DNA from: Betaproteobacteria bacterium Ga0077532
GTDB taxonomy: Bacteria > Pseudomonadota > Gammaproteobacteria > Burkholderiales > Ga0077523
Length of the DNA: 64,000 bases
Direction: 5' to 3'
Assembly: GCA_001464895.1 (NCBI GenBank)
Contig: LNEE01000015.1
Location: forward strand, 48,236 to 112,235
Shown here: positions 56,525 through 64,000 of the stretch, piece by piece
Numbering within the stretch: position 1 is the first letter of the stretch
How the letters are laid out: each line of letters begins with the position of its first letter
Translations under genes and position numbers: made by a program
The notes under the pieces: generated by a model
Told to the model about the DNA's origin: nothing
What the model saw: the letters and a program-made list of their open reading frames with translations, nothing else
Database searches by the model: none

Positions 56525-56941
56525 ATGATGACGAACCCGCAGCAGCGCATCACGCAGGGGCAGTTCTCGTTCCTGCCCCCGCTCACCGACGCGCAGATCA
56601 CCGCGCAGATCGAGTTCGCCCTGCGCCAGGGCTGGGCCGTGAGCGTGGAGTACACCGACGATCCGCATCCGCGCAACACGTACTGGGAGATGTACGGGAA
56701 CCCGATGTTCGATCTGAAGGACCCGGCCGGGATCCTCATGGAGATCAACGCCTGCCGTCGCACCTTCCCCCAGCACTACATCCGCGTGATGGCCTTCGAC
56801 TCCTCCCGCGGCTGGGAGACCCCGCGCATGTCGTACCTCGTGAATCGCCCCGACAAGGAGCCGGGCTTCCGGACCGTGCGGATGGAGACCGAAGGCCGGT
56901 CGATCCGCTACACCACCGAGCGGCTGCGCAGCGGCGACTGA
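56525..56941 (+). CDS. cbbS: RuBisCO small subunit, red type
   Basis: A 138-residue small subunit. [25 protein letters not shown] opens the red-type small subunit, and [52 protein letters not shown] and a C-terminal beta-hairpin extension follow. The extension (from about residue 110) is expected for form IC and lets the subunits pack in the central channel. It sits between cbbL and cbbX. The second Met (56528) is an alternative start. Confidence 0.97.
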   Translation: MMTNPQQRITQGQFSFLPPLTDAQITAQIEFALRQGWAVSVEYTDDPHPRNTYWEMYGNPMFDLKDPAGILMEINACRRTFPQHYIRVMAFDSSRGWETPRMSYLVNRPDKEPGFRTVRMETEGRSIRYTTERLRSGD

Positions 56942-56970
56942 CCGCCGCCACGCCCCACCCGGAGAGCGCC

Positions 56971-57888
56971 GTGACCATGGATACCACCCCCCCACCACCC
57001 ACCATCGACCTCGCCGCGATCCTGCGCGACACGCAGGTGCAGGAAGTCCTCGACGGACTCGATCGCGAGCTGGTGGGGCTGGCGCCCGTGAAGCGACGCA
57101 TCCGCGAGATCGCCGCGTTCCTCGTCGTCACGCGCGCCCGGCAAAGCCTCGGCATCGAGGCCCAGGCGCCGAGCCTGCACATGTCGTTCACGGGCAACCC
57201 CGGCACGGGCAAGACCACCGTCGCGATGCGGATGGCGGAGATGCTCCATCGCCTCGGCTACGTGCGGAAGGGTCACGTCGTGAGCGTGACGCGCGACGAC
57301 CTCGTGGGCCAGTACATCGGGCACACGGCGCCGAAGACGAAGGAGGTGCTGAAGAAGGCGATGGGCGGTGTGCTCTTCATCGACGAGGCCTACTACCTGT
57401 ACCGGCCCGAGAACGAGCGCGACTACGGCCAGGAGGCCATCGAGATCCTCCTCCAGGTGATGGAGAACCATCGGGACGATCTCGTGGTGATCCTCGCCGG
57501 ATACCGGGATCGCATGGCGACCTTCTTCCAGTCGAATCCGGGCATGAGTTCGCGCATCGCCCATCACATCGAGTTCCCCGACTACACGCCGGACGAACTG
57601 CTCGCGATCACCCGTTCCATGGTGGCGCACCAGAACTATCATCTGGACGACGAGGCCATGGCGACGATGCGCGAGTACATCGCGCATCGCATCACGCAGC
57701 CGCACTTCGCCAATGCCCGTTCCATGCGGAACGCCCTGGATCGCGCCCGTCTGCGTCAGGCGAACCGCCTGTTCGAGGCGGCCATGATCGGCGCCACCAC
57801 CGACGCGGAGGCTCTGAAGACCATCACCGCTGCCGACATCCGCGCATCCCGGGTGTTCACGCAGGGCAACGCCACCGAGGACCAATAG
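56971..57888 (+). CDS. cbbX: CbbX, red-type RuBisCO activase
   Basis: A 305-residue AAA+ ATPase. Walker A GNPGTGKT (75-82), YIGHTA as the pore loop (115-120), Walker B VLFIDEA (Asp138-Glu139), [12 protein letters not shown] and [19 protein letters not shown] follow. CbbX pulls on the CbbL C-terminus to release inhibitory sugar phosphates and is itself activated by RuBP. Its gene follows cbbS after 29 bases. A GTG at 56971 has GGAG at good distance; the ATG two codons later is an alternative. Confidence 0.97.
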   Translation: MTMDTTPPPPTIDLAAILRDTQVQEVLDGLDRELVGLAPVKRRIREIAAFLVVTRARQSLGIEAQAPSLHMSFTGNPGTGKTTVAMRMAEMLHRLGYVRKGHVVSVTRDDLVGQYIGHTAPKTKEVLKKAMGGVLFIDEAYYLYRPENERDYGQEAIEILLQVMENHRDDLVVILAGYRDRMATFFQSNPGMSSRIAHHIEFPDYTPDELLAITRSMVAHQNYHLDDEAMATMREYIAHRITQPHFANARSMRNALDRARLRQANRLFEAAMIGATTDAEALKTITAADIRASRVFTQGNATEDQ

Positions 57889-57973
57889 CCGACGGAAAGA
57901 CCGGACCACCGTCACCGCCATTCCACAACACAACGACAACGACGCGCTCGACGCGTCGGCGAGGAGACCACCC

Positions 57974-59053
57974 ATGCATCTCGGACGCACGACCCTCCCC
58001 AAGTTCCTGACCGAGCAGTTGCGGGATCAGGAGGGACATTCCGAACTCGTCTCGCTGATCATGGACGTGGCGAGCGCGGTGAAGGCGGTGTCGGCGATGG
58101 TCGCGCGAGGGGCGCTCGGGGGCAGCCTCGACGTGCTCGCGAGCGCCAACGCATCCGGCGACACGCAGAAGCTCCTCGACGTCACGACGAACACCGCCTT
58201 CCTGCGCCACTGCGAATGGAGCGGCCTCGTCGCGGGCATGGTGTCCGAGGAGATGGACGACGCCTACGACATCCCCGAGCCCTACCAGCGCGGCACGTTC
58301 CTGCTCGTGTTCGACCCTCTGGACGGATCCTCGAACATCGACATCAACGTGTCGGTGGGCAGCATCTTCTCGGTACTCGAGTACGAGGGTACCGAGCCCC
58401 CGGTCGTCGCCGACTACCTGAAGCCGGGCACAGCCCAGGTCGCTGCAGGCTATGCGATGTACGGCCCCTCCACGCTGCTGGTGCTGACGGTCGGCAACGG
58501 CACGCACGCGTTCACGCTCGATCGCGAGGTCGGCGACTTCGTCCTCACGCAGCCCGGTCTGCGGGTCCCCGCCGACACGAGCGAGTTCGCGATCAATGCC
58601 TCCAACGAGCGCTTCTGGGAACCGCCGGTCCAGCGCTACGTGTCCGAATGCAAGGCCGGCGCGCACGGCATCCGCGCCCGCGACTTCAACATGCGCTGGA
58701 TCGCCTCGATGGTGGCGGAGGTGCATCGCATCCTCGTGCGTGGCGGCGTGTTCATGTACCCGCGCGACACCAAGACACCGCTGCGTCCCGGCCGGCTGCG
58801 TCTGCTGTACGAGGCGAATCCGATGGCGATGCTGATCGAGCAGGCCGGCGGCGCGGCGACGACGGGGCGCAACCGCATGCTCGACGTCGCCCCGACCGAA
58901 CTGCACCAGCGCGTCCCCGTGATCCTCGGATCGCGCAGCGAGGTCGAGCGCATCGAGCGCTATCACCGCGAGTACGACAGCGGCGAGGACCGCCCGTACG
59001 TATCGCCGCTCTTCAACGACCGGTCGCTCTATCGCGCCGAAGGCACGAGATGA
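57974..59053 (+). CDS. cbbF: Class I fructose-1,6-bisphosphatase (cbb-operon type)
   Basis: A 359-residue phosphatase. LVSEEMDD-type Glu/Asp metal ligands (SEEMDD, 91-96), [11 protein letters not shown] (113-123) with Asp114 and Asp117, and [21 protein letters not shown] near the end are the class I signatures. The operon-type enzyme usually dephosphorylates fructose-1,6- and sedoheptulose-1,7-bisphosphate. It lies 85 bases after cbbX and 59 bases before cbbP. GAGGAG precedes the ATG. Confidence 0.96.
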   Translation: MHLGRTTLPKFLTEQLRDQEGHSELVSLIMDVASAVKAVSAMVARGALGGSLDVLASANASGDTQKLLDVTTNTAFLRHCEWSGLVAGMVSEEMDDAYDIPEPYQRGTFLLVFDPLDGSSNIDINVSVGSIFSVLEYEGTEPPVVADYLKPGTAQVAAGYAMYGPSTLLVLTVGNGTHAFTLDREVGDFVLTQPGLRVPADTSEFAINASNERFWEPPVQRYVSECKAGAHGIRARDFNMRWIASMVAEVHRILVRGGVFMYPRDTKTPLRPGRLRLLYEANPMAMLIEQAGGAATTGRNRMLDVAPTELHQRVPVILGSRSEVERIERYHREYDSGEDRPYVSPLFNDRSLYRAEGTR

Positions 59054-59112
59054 CTCCGTACGCCGCCCGCCCGATCGTGCCCCCTGCCACCCGCTCCTGA
59101 CCCGACACCGCC

Positions 59113-60009
59113 ATGTCCATCCGCCATCCGATCATCGCCGTCACGGGCTCCTCCGGTGCCGGCACCACCACGGTCATGAAGAGCTTCCAGCACATCTTCC
59201 GCCGCGAGGGCATCCGCGCGCAGGTGGTGGAGGGGGACTCCTTCCATCGCCTCGACCGCCTCGGCATGCGCCAGGCCATGAAGGACGCCGAGGCGGCCGG
59301 CAACCGCAACCTGAGCCACTTCGGTCCGGAATCGAATCTGCTCGCAGAACTCGAAGGGCTCTTCCGGACGTACTCGGGCTCCGGCCGCGGCCGTGTGCGT
59401 CGGTATCTGCACGACGCCGAGGAGGCCGCACCGTTCCAGCAGCCACCCGGCACCTTCACGGAATGGACCGAGGTCGAGGAAGGCACGGATCTCCTCTTCT
59501 ACGAGGGCCTGCACGGCGGCTACACCGACGGCGCCGTCGACATCGCGCGCCACGTCGACCTCCTCGTCGGCGTCGTGCCGACCATCAACCTGGAGTGGAT
59601 CCAGAAGCTGCACCGCGACAAGAACATGCGTGGCTACTCCCAGGAGGCCGTGGTCGACACCATCCTCCGCCGGATGCCGGACTACGTGAACCACATCTGC
59701 CCGCAGTTCGGCCGCACGCACGTGAACTTCCAGCGCGTGCCGACGGTGGACACCTCGAACCCGTTCATCGCGCGCGACATCCCGTCGGCCGACGAGAGCA
59801 TGGTCGTGATCCGCTTCGCGAACCCCAAGGGCATCGACTTCCCCTATCTCCTTTCCATGCTCGACAAGTCGTTCATGTCGCGCCCGAACACCATCGTCTG
59901 CCCTGGCGGAAAGATGGGTCTCGCGATGCAGCTCATCTTCACGCCCATGATCCTGAGACTCATGGATCTCGCCCGGCGCAAACGCGCAGAGGGAACACAC
60001 AATGCATGA
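59113..60009 (+). CDS. cbbP: Phosphoribulokinase
   Basis: A 298-residue kinase of the bacterial class I (octameric) type. P-loop TGSSGAGTTTVMKSF (from residue 11), VEGDSFHRLDR, NHFGPESN-like segment (LSHFGPESNLLAELEGLF) and FYEGLHGGYTDGAVDIARHVDL (Asp/Glu of Walker B) are all seen. It makes ribulose-1,5-bisphosphate for CbbL. The start at 59113 lies at the conserved N-terminus. Its last eight bases overlap the start of the pseudo-transketolase gene. Confidence 0.97.
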   Translation: MSIRHPIIAVTGSSGAGTTTVMKSFQHIFRREGIRAQVVEGDSFHRLDRLGMRQAMKDAEAAGNRNLSHFGPESNLLAELEGLFRTYSGSGRGRVRRYLHDAEEAAPFQQPPGTFTEWTEVEEGTDLLFYEGLHGGYTDGAVDIARHVDLLVGVVPTINLEWIQKLHRDKNMRGYSQEAVVDTILRRMPDYVNHICPQFGRTHVNFQRVPTVDTSNPFIARDIPSADESMVVIRFANPKGIDFPYLLSMLDKSFMSRPNTIVCPGGKMGLAMQLIFTPMILRLMDLARRKRAEGTHNA

Positions 60010-61159
60010 CTCGGACTGCGAAGCCGCCGGCGCATCCCTCCGCGCGACGGCGGACGCGTTGCGACTCCTCGTGATCGACGCGGCGGACGCCGCGCGCGTG
60101 AGCCTGCCCGCCATGGCGGTCCACATGGCGGGGGTCGCAACGGTGCTGTGGCGCCATCACCTCCGCCACAACCCCGCCGACCCGCAGTGGGGCAACCGCG
60201 ACCGCTTCGTGCTCGCCAGCGAACACGCGAAGGTGATGCTGGACGCCCTCCAACACCTGAGCGGCTACGACGTGACGCTCGATGAGGTCCGGGGTCTGCG
60301 CAGACGTGCCGGTCCGCCACCGGACCACCCGCCTGTGGCGCAGATGCCGGACATCGCGACCACCACGGGCCCGGTCAGTCGCGGCCTCATGGACGCAGTC
60401 GGCATCGCGCTCGCGGAGCGGATGGCCGCCGGGCGATTCAATCGTTCCGATCTCGACGTCGTCGACCACCGCACCTATGCGATGGTCGACGGCGCCTGCC
60501 TGCGCGAGGACGCGAGCCGCGACGCCGGCACCCTCGCCGCCGACTGCCGGCTCGCCAAGCTCACGGTGCTGTCGGACGATACGGGCATCCCCCTCGATGG
60601 CGCCACGGCGCGCTGGTACCGCGACGACACCGTGGCCCGGTTTCGCGCCTACGGCTGGCACGTGGTCGGGCCCGTGGACAGCAACGCCCCTGGCGCCATC
60701 GACCGCGCGATCCGGCTGTCGCATGCTTCGCGGGACAGGCCGACGCTGATCATCTGCCGCACACGGCCGCTCCACCCGGCATCCGGACCGCGCGCCATGC
60801 GCGAAGCGCTCGGATGGCCGCACGGGCCCTTAGAGATTCCCGTGAGGATCCGTGCGCGATGGGACACCCGTGGCAGCGGCGCCCTCGCGCAGGCGGAGTG
60901 GCAGGCCCTGTTCGACGTCTGGTCCGCCCGGCATCCGGACGACGCCCTGGCCTTGTCCCGCTGGATGCGCGGCGAACACCCCGGTGATGCGATTGCGGCG
61001 GGACAGCCCATGGACGAAGCATCGCCACTCCGCGTGGATCCGGCGCCGCACTGGAGGACCCATGGCCCCATCCGTGAAGTCGCACCTGCCAGGCGCCCCG
61101 CCCACCGATCTGCCGGTGGTCCGGCATCGAATATCGTCGCGCTGCCAGGCATCGCGTAA
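60002..61159 (+). CDS. Truncated, active-site-degenerate transketolase N-domain protein
   Basis: A 385-residue protein homologous over residues about 15-330 to the N-terminal (pyrophosphate) domain of transketolase: [59 protein letters not shown] and [12 protein letters not shown]. It lacks the pyrimidine and C-terminal domains (about 330 residues) and key residues: SGHPG is VSLPA (Leu35), GHG is EHA, the GDG metal motif is lost, the metal Asn is Thr194, and the His loop near residue 258 is deleted. His75 and His109 survive. It overlaps cbbP by eight bases and cbbA follows after 32 bases, so it occupies the cbbT position. It cannot be an ordinary transketolase; a structural or regulatory role, or decay, is possible. 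Confidence 0.82.
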   Translation: MHDSDCEAAGASLRATADALRLLVIDAADAARVSLPAMAVHMAGVATVLWRHHLRHNPADPQWGNRDRFVLASEHAKVMLDALQHLSGYDVTLDEVRGLRRRAGPPPDHPPVAQMPDIATTTGPVSRGLMDAVGIALAERMAAGRFNRSDLDVVDHRTYAMVDGACLREDASRDAGTLAADCRLAKLTVLSDDTGIPLDGATARWYRDDTVARFRAYGWHVVGPVDSNAPGAIDRAIRLSHASRDRPTLIICRTRPLHPASGPRAMREALGWPHGPLEIPVRIRARWDTRGSGALAQAEWQALFDVWSARHPDDALALSRWMRGEHPGDAIAAGQPMDEASPLRVDPAPHWRTHGPIREVAPARRPAHRSAGGPASNIVALPGIA

Positions 61160-61191
61160 CCTCCCGCCCTTTCCGCAACGAGTCCCCGCCC

Positions 61192-62235
61192 ATGGCCCTC
61201 ATCTCCCTGCGACAGCTCCTCGACCACGCCGCCGAACACGACTACGGCCTGCCCGCCTTCAACGTCAACAACATGGAGCAGATCCAAGCGATCATGCAGG
61301 CGGCCGATGCATGCGACAGCCCGGTGATCCTGCAGGCCTCCGCAGGCGCCCGGAAGTACGCCGGCGAGCCGTTCCTCCGGCACATGGTCGAGGCGGCGAT
61401 CGAGATGTATCCGCACATCCCCGTCTGCATGCACCAGGACCACGGCGCGTCGCCGGCGGTGTGTCTGCAGTCGATCCGCAGCGGGTTCTCCAGCGTGATG
61501 ATGGACGGCTCCCTGGAAGAGGACATGAAGACCCCCGCGAGCTACGACTACAACGTCGACATCACGCGCCGGGTCGTCGAGATGGCTCACTCGGTGGGCG
61601 TCTCGGTCGAGGGTGAACTGGGCTGCCTGGGGAGCCTCGAGACCGGTACGGCGGGCGAAGAGGACGGCGTCGGAGCAGAGGGCGTTCTGGACCACGCGCA
61701 ACTGCTGACGGATCCGGCGCAGGCCGTGGACTTCGTCGCACGCACCGGCGTCGATGCGCTCGCGATCGCCATCGGCACGAGCCATGGCGCGTACAAGTTT
61801 TCGCGCAAGCCCACCGGGGACATCCTCGCGATCGGCCGCATCCGCGAGATCCACGAGCGACTGCCGAACACCCACCTCGTGATGCACGGCTCCTCGTCCG
61901 TCCCGCAGGAGTGGCTCGCGGTGATCCGCCAGTACGGTGGCAACATCAAGGAGACCTACGGGGTCCCCGTGGAGGAGATCTGCGAGGGCATCCGTCACGG
62001 CGTGCGCAAGGTCAACATCGACACGGACATCCGCCTCGCGATGACGGGTGCCATGCGCAAGGCGATGGCCGAGAAGCCCGACGAGTTCGATCCGCGCGCC
62101 TTCTTCAAGGCCGCCGTCGCGGCAGCCCGCGACATCTGCAAGGCGCGCTTCGAGAGCTTCGGCTGCGCCGGCCAGGCGGCGAAGATCGATCCGCTGCCGC
62201 TCGACAAGATGGCCCAGCGCTACAAGACGCACTGA
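61192..62235 (+). CDS. cbbA: Class II fructose-bisphosphate aldolase, Calvin-cycle subtype
   Basis: A 347-residue zinc aldolase. [29 protein letters not shown] contains Asp83 and zinc ligand His84, [13 protein letters not shown] and [13 protein letters not shown] (phosphate and zinc sites) follow, and [22 protein letters not shown] closes the barrel. The Calvin subtype acts on fructose- and sedoheptulose-bisphosphates. It lies 32 bases after the pseudo-transketolase gene. The start at ATG 61192 fits the domain ([16 protein letters not shown]). Confidence 0.96.
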   Translation: MALISLRQLLDHAAEHDYGLPAFNVNNMEQIQAIMQAADACDSPVILQASAGARKYAGEPFLRHMVEAAIEMYPHIPVCMHQDHGASPAVCLQSIRSGFSSVMMDGSLEEDMKTPASYDYNVDITRRVVEMAHSVGVSVEGELGCLGSLETGTAGEEDGVGAEGVLDHAQLLTDPAQAVDFVARTGVDALAIAIGTSHGAYKFSRKPTGDILAIGRIREIHERLPNTHLVMHGSSSVPQEWLAVIRQYGGNIKETYGVPVEEICEGIRHGVRKVNIDTDIRLAMTGAMRKAMAEKPDEFDPRAFFKAAVAAARDICKARFESFGCAGQAAKIDPLPLDKMAQRYKTH

Positions 62236-62384
62236 ACATGACGCCACGCCGGGGCGACGCCGGCGAACCGCAAGGCCGGTCTGCGGCGTCCGCCCACTGG
62301 ACGCCGCGGCCGGGCGCGAGGACACTCGGGAAAGCCCGGCTGCGCACCGCACGCCGGGTTCCGACTCCCCGACCCCACGCCCGG

Positions 62385-63845
62385 ATGGATGCCATGGATC
62401 TCCACTTCCTCCCCGCTCATCGACTCGCGCGCCTGGTACGCGACCGCAAGATCGGTTGTCTCGAACTCCTGGACCTGCATCTCGAACGCGTGCAGCGCCA
62501 CGACCCCGTCGTCAACGCCGTCGTGGTGCGTGACTTCGAACAGGCACGGGCGGACGCCAAGGCCGCGGACAACGCACTCGGCAGGGGCGAGGTCCGCGGT
62601 CCGTTGCACGGCGTCCCGATCACCGTGAAGGAATCCTTCGACGTCGCCGGCCTGCCCACCACCTGGGGCCGCCCCGACTTCGCGAAGAACATCGCAGCCG
62701 ACGACGCCGAGGCAGTGATGCGTCTGCGCGACGCAGGTGCGGTGGTGTTCGGCAAGACCAACGTCCCCACCAACCTCGCCGACTGGCAGACCTTCAATGC
62801 GATCCACGGCACGACGCACAACCCGTGGGATCCCACACGGGTCCCGGGCGGGTCGTCCGGCGGCGCAGCCGCTGCGCTCGCAGCAGGCATGACAGCGCTC
62901 GAGACCGGCAGCGACATCGGCGGCTCGATCCGGAATCCGGCGCATTACTGCGGCGTCTACGGTCACAAGCCCACGTTCGGCATCTGCTCCACGCGGGGTC
63001 AGGCACTCCCCGGCTTCGATGTCCCGCAGGACATCTCCGTGATCGGACCGCTGGCCCGCAGCCCACGCGATCTCGAGATCGCGCTCGGCCTGCTCGCGGG
63101 GCCGGATCCGGTGGATCACGTCGGGTGGACGTTCCGTCTCCCGAAGGCCAACTTCATGGACGTCGACGAACTGCGCGTTGCGGTGATGCTCGACGCCCCC
63201 GTGGCCCCGGTGGACCGCGAAGTCTCGGACCGCATCTCGGAGGTCGCCCGCGCTCTGGCCCACGCCGGCGCCGATGTGAGCGACCGCGCCCGGCCAGCCA
63301 TCGACCTGCTCGAATCGCATCGCACGTTCATCCGCCTGCTGCGCGGTGCCACGTGCGGTGCGCTGTCGGACGCCGTCTTCGCGGGCCAGGTGGAGCGGGC
63401 CGCCCGGGTATCCCCCGGCGACGACGACTACGAGGCGTGGATGCTGCGCGCCAACACGATGACGCACCGCGAATGGCATCACTGGGACGAGCAGCGCCTG
63501 CGTCTGCGGCGCGCCTGGGCGGAGTTCTTCGAGTTCTGGGATGTGCTGATCTGCCCGGCGGCCGCGAGTGCGGCGTTCCATCATGACCAGAAGGGCGAGC
63601 GCTGGGAGCGCATGATCCCGGTGAACGGCAAACCCCAGCCCAGCACGACGCAGATGTTCTGGGCCGGCCTGCCCGGCGTGGCGAACCTGCCGGCGACGGT
63701 GGCACCCGCCGGCCTCACGCGCGGGGGGTTGCCCGTGGGCGTCCAGATCATCGGGCCGCAGTTCGGCGATCTCAATTGCATCGCGGTGGCGAAGATCCTC
63801 GAGAAGGTCCACGGCGGGTTCGTGCCGCCGCCAGGGTACGAGTAG
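62385..63845 (+). CDS. Amidase (amidase signature family)
   Basis: A 486-residue enzyme. GVPITVKESFDVAG contains catalytic Lys82, VPGGSSGGAAAALAAG the cis-Ser, and ETGSDIGGSIRNPA the nucleophile Ser181; together they make the Ser-cisSer-Lys triad. PLARSPRDLEIALGLL and the C-terminal GLPVGVQIIGPQFGD are also typical. It hydrolyses an amide, with substrate unknown. It lies 149 bases after cbbA on the same strand and could be read through from the cbb operon, though the gap also leaves room for its own promoter. ATG 62394, three codons later, is an alternative start. Confidence 0.9.
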   Translation: MDAMDLHFLPAHRLARLVRDRKIGCLELLDLHLERVQRHDPVVNAVVVRDFEQARADAKAADNALGRGEVRGPLHGVPITVKESFDVAGLPTTWGRPDFAKNIAADDAEAVMRLRDAGAVVFGKTNVPTNLADWQTFNAIHGTTHNPWDPTRVPGGSSGGAAAALAAGMTALETGSDIGGSIRNPAHYCGVYGHKPTFGICSTRGQALPGFDVPQDISVIGPLARSPRDLEIALGLLAGPDPVDHVGWTFRLPKANFMDVDELRVAVMLDAPVAPVDREVSDRISEVARALAHAGADVSDRARPAIDLLESHRTFIRLLRGATCGALSDAVFAGQVERAARVSPGDDDYEAWMLRANTMTHREWHHWDEQRLRLRRAWAEFFEFWDVLICPAAASAAFHHDQKGERWERMIPVNGKPQPSTTQMFWAGLPGVANLPATVAPAGLTRGGLPVGVQIIGPQFGDLNCIAVAKILEKVHGGFVPPPGYE

Positions 63846-63920
63846 CGACGGCAAGCCCGCGGGGAGGCGGAAGCCGGTTCGTTGCCAGACAACGACCAGG
63901 GCGCCAATGGCCAGCGCCGC

Positions 63921-63938
63921 GTCGAGCTATAGCTCGAC
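63921..63938. repeat. Perfect 18-base palindrome after the amidase gene
   Basis: GTCGAGCTATAGCTCGAC is fully self-complementary. It lies about 75 bases after the amidase stop in a 155-base tail to the window edge that has no supported gene. Without a U-tract it is not a good terminator; it may be an operator or a repeat unit. Confidence 0.35.
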
Positions 63939-64000
63939 CCACGCACAACATCGCTACGAGATGCCTCGGCGCTGACAACATCCCCCGTGGGTCGGGCACT

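Noticed and set aside
62220..63854. A 544-codon minus-strand frame opposite the amidase gene
   Set aside because: Antisense to a clear amidase with intact triad; no protein-like segments.

Overview
The window is one contiguous stretch of a high-GC (about two-thirds G+C by eye), gene-dense bacterial chromosome, most likely a betaproteobacterium. The evidence is an xseB gene beside a Rieske oxygenase at the left edge, a QseE/QseG/QseF-type operon, a CysB-type regulator, PA2778/PA2779-type genes, a PEP-CTERM protein and a red-type (form IC) RuBisCO operon. I see no tRNA, rRNA, insertion sequence, prophage or CRISPR array. About 60 genes are supported, many joined by 4-8 bp start/stop overlaps.

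Layout. 1-1722: 3'-truncated xseB (-) and a Rieske oxygenase (+), separated by a gap with an orphan + strand terminator. 1827-9624: an LprI-like gene and then a nine-gene minus-strand run (glutathione transferase-like protein, two acyl-CoA dehydrogenases, 3-hydroxyacyl-CoA dehydrogenase, MaoC hydratase, ComB-like phosphatase, two lipoproteins, alpha/beta hydrolase), probably a beta-oxidation-type catabolic unit. 9889-13493 (+): omega-aminotransferase, M81 peptidase, PNPOx-like protein. 13582-16140 (-): alanine-rich lipoprotein and a DegP-type protease. 16290-18718 (+): a degenerate PhnM-like protein, a GGA-rich terminator-bounded region that may encode a CsrA-sequestering sRNA, and dusA. 18796-27229: lipoprotein, cysB-like regulator, DUF2339 and DUF3999 proteins, HIBADH-family reductase and a kinase-like/P-loop fusion.

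27275-33666 (-): seven consecutive genes, namely a periplasmic repeat protein, ABC ATPase, FtsX-type permease, LolA-like protein, predicted outer-membrane beta-barrel, LytS-type sensor and LytTR regulator. They look like a self-regulated envelope export or sorting system. 33802-37578 (-): membrane-anchored unknown, DegQ-type protease, threonine aldolase. 37806-40123 (+): OmpA-like lipoprotein and beta-lactamase-fold hydrolase. 40131-42996 (-): GAF/HlyD-like fusion protein with a perfect intrinsic terminator inside its 5' coding region, a DUF3467 protein and a PEP-CTERM protein. 43218-50794 (+): 2-hydroxyacid dehydrogenase, hydratase, qseE-qseG-qseF-like operon, two PA2779 paralogues, a PA2778 cysteine peptidase and a CWC cysteine-rich protein.

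50823-63845: a large CHASE/PAS histidine kinase and cbbR (both -), then cbbL-cbbS-cbbX-cbbF-cbbP, a truncated active-site-degenerate transketolase-like gene, cbbA and an amidase (all +). Together cbbLSXFPA supply RuBisCO, its activase, fructose/sedoheptulose bisphosphatase, phosphoribulokinase and aldolase of the Calvin cycle; a working transketolase and the remaining cycle enzymes must be encoded elsewhere.

The most unusual observations are the pseudo-transketolase that keeps its place and translational coupling in the cbb operon, the candidate Rsm/Csr-type sRNA at about 17362-17565, the terminator inside the GAF/HlyD gene, and the ABC/LolA-like/barrel/two-component cluster.
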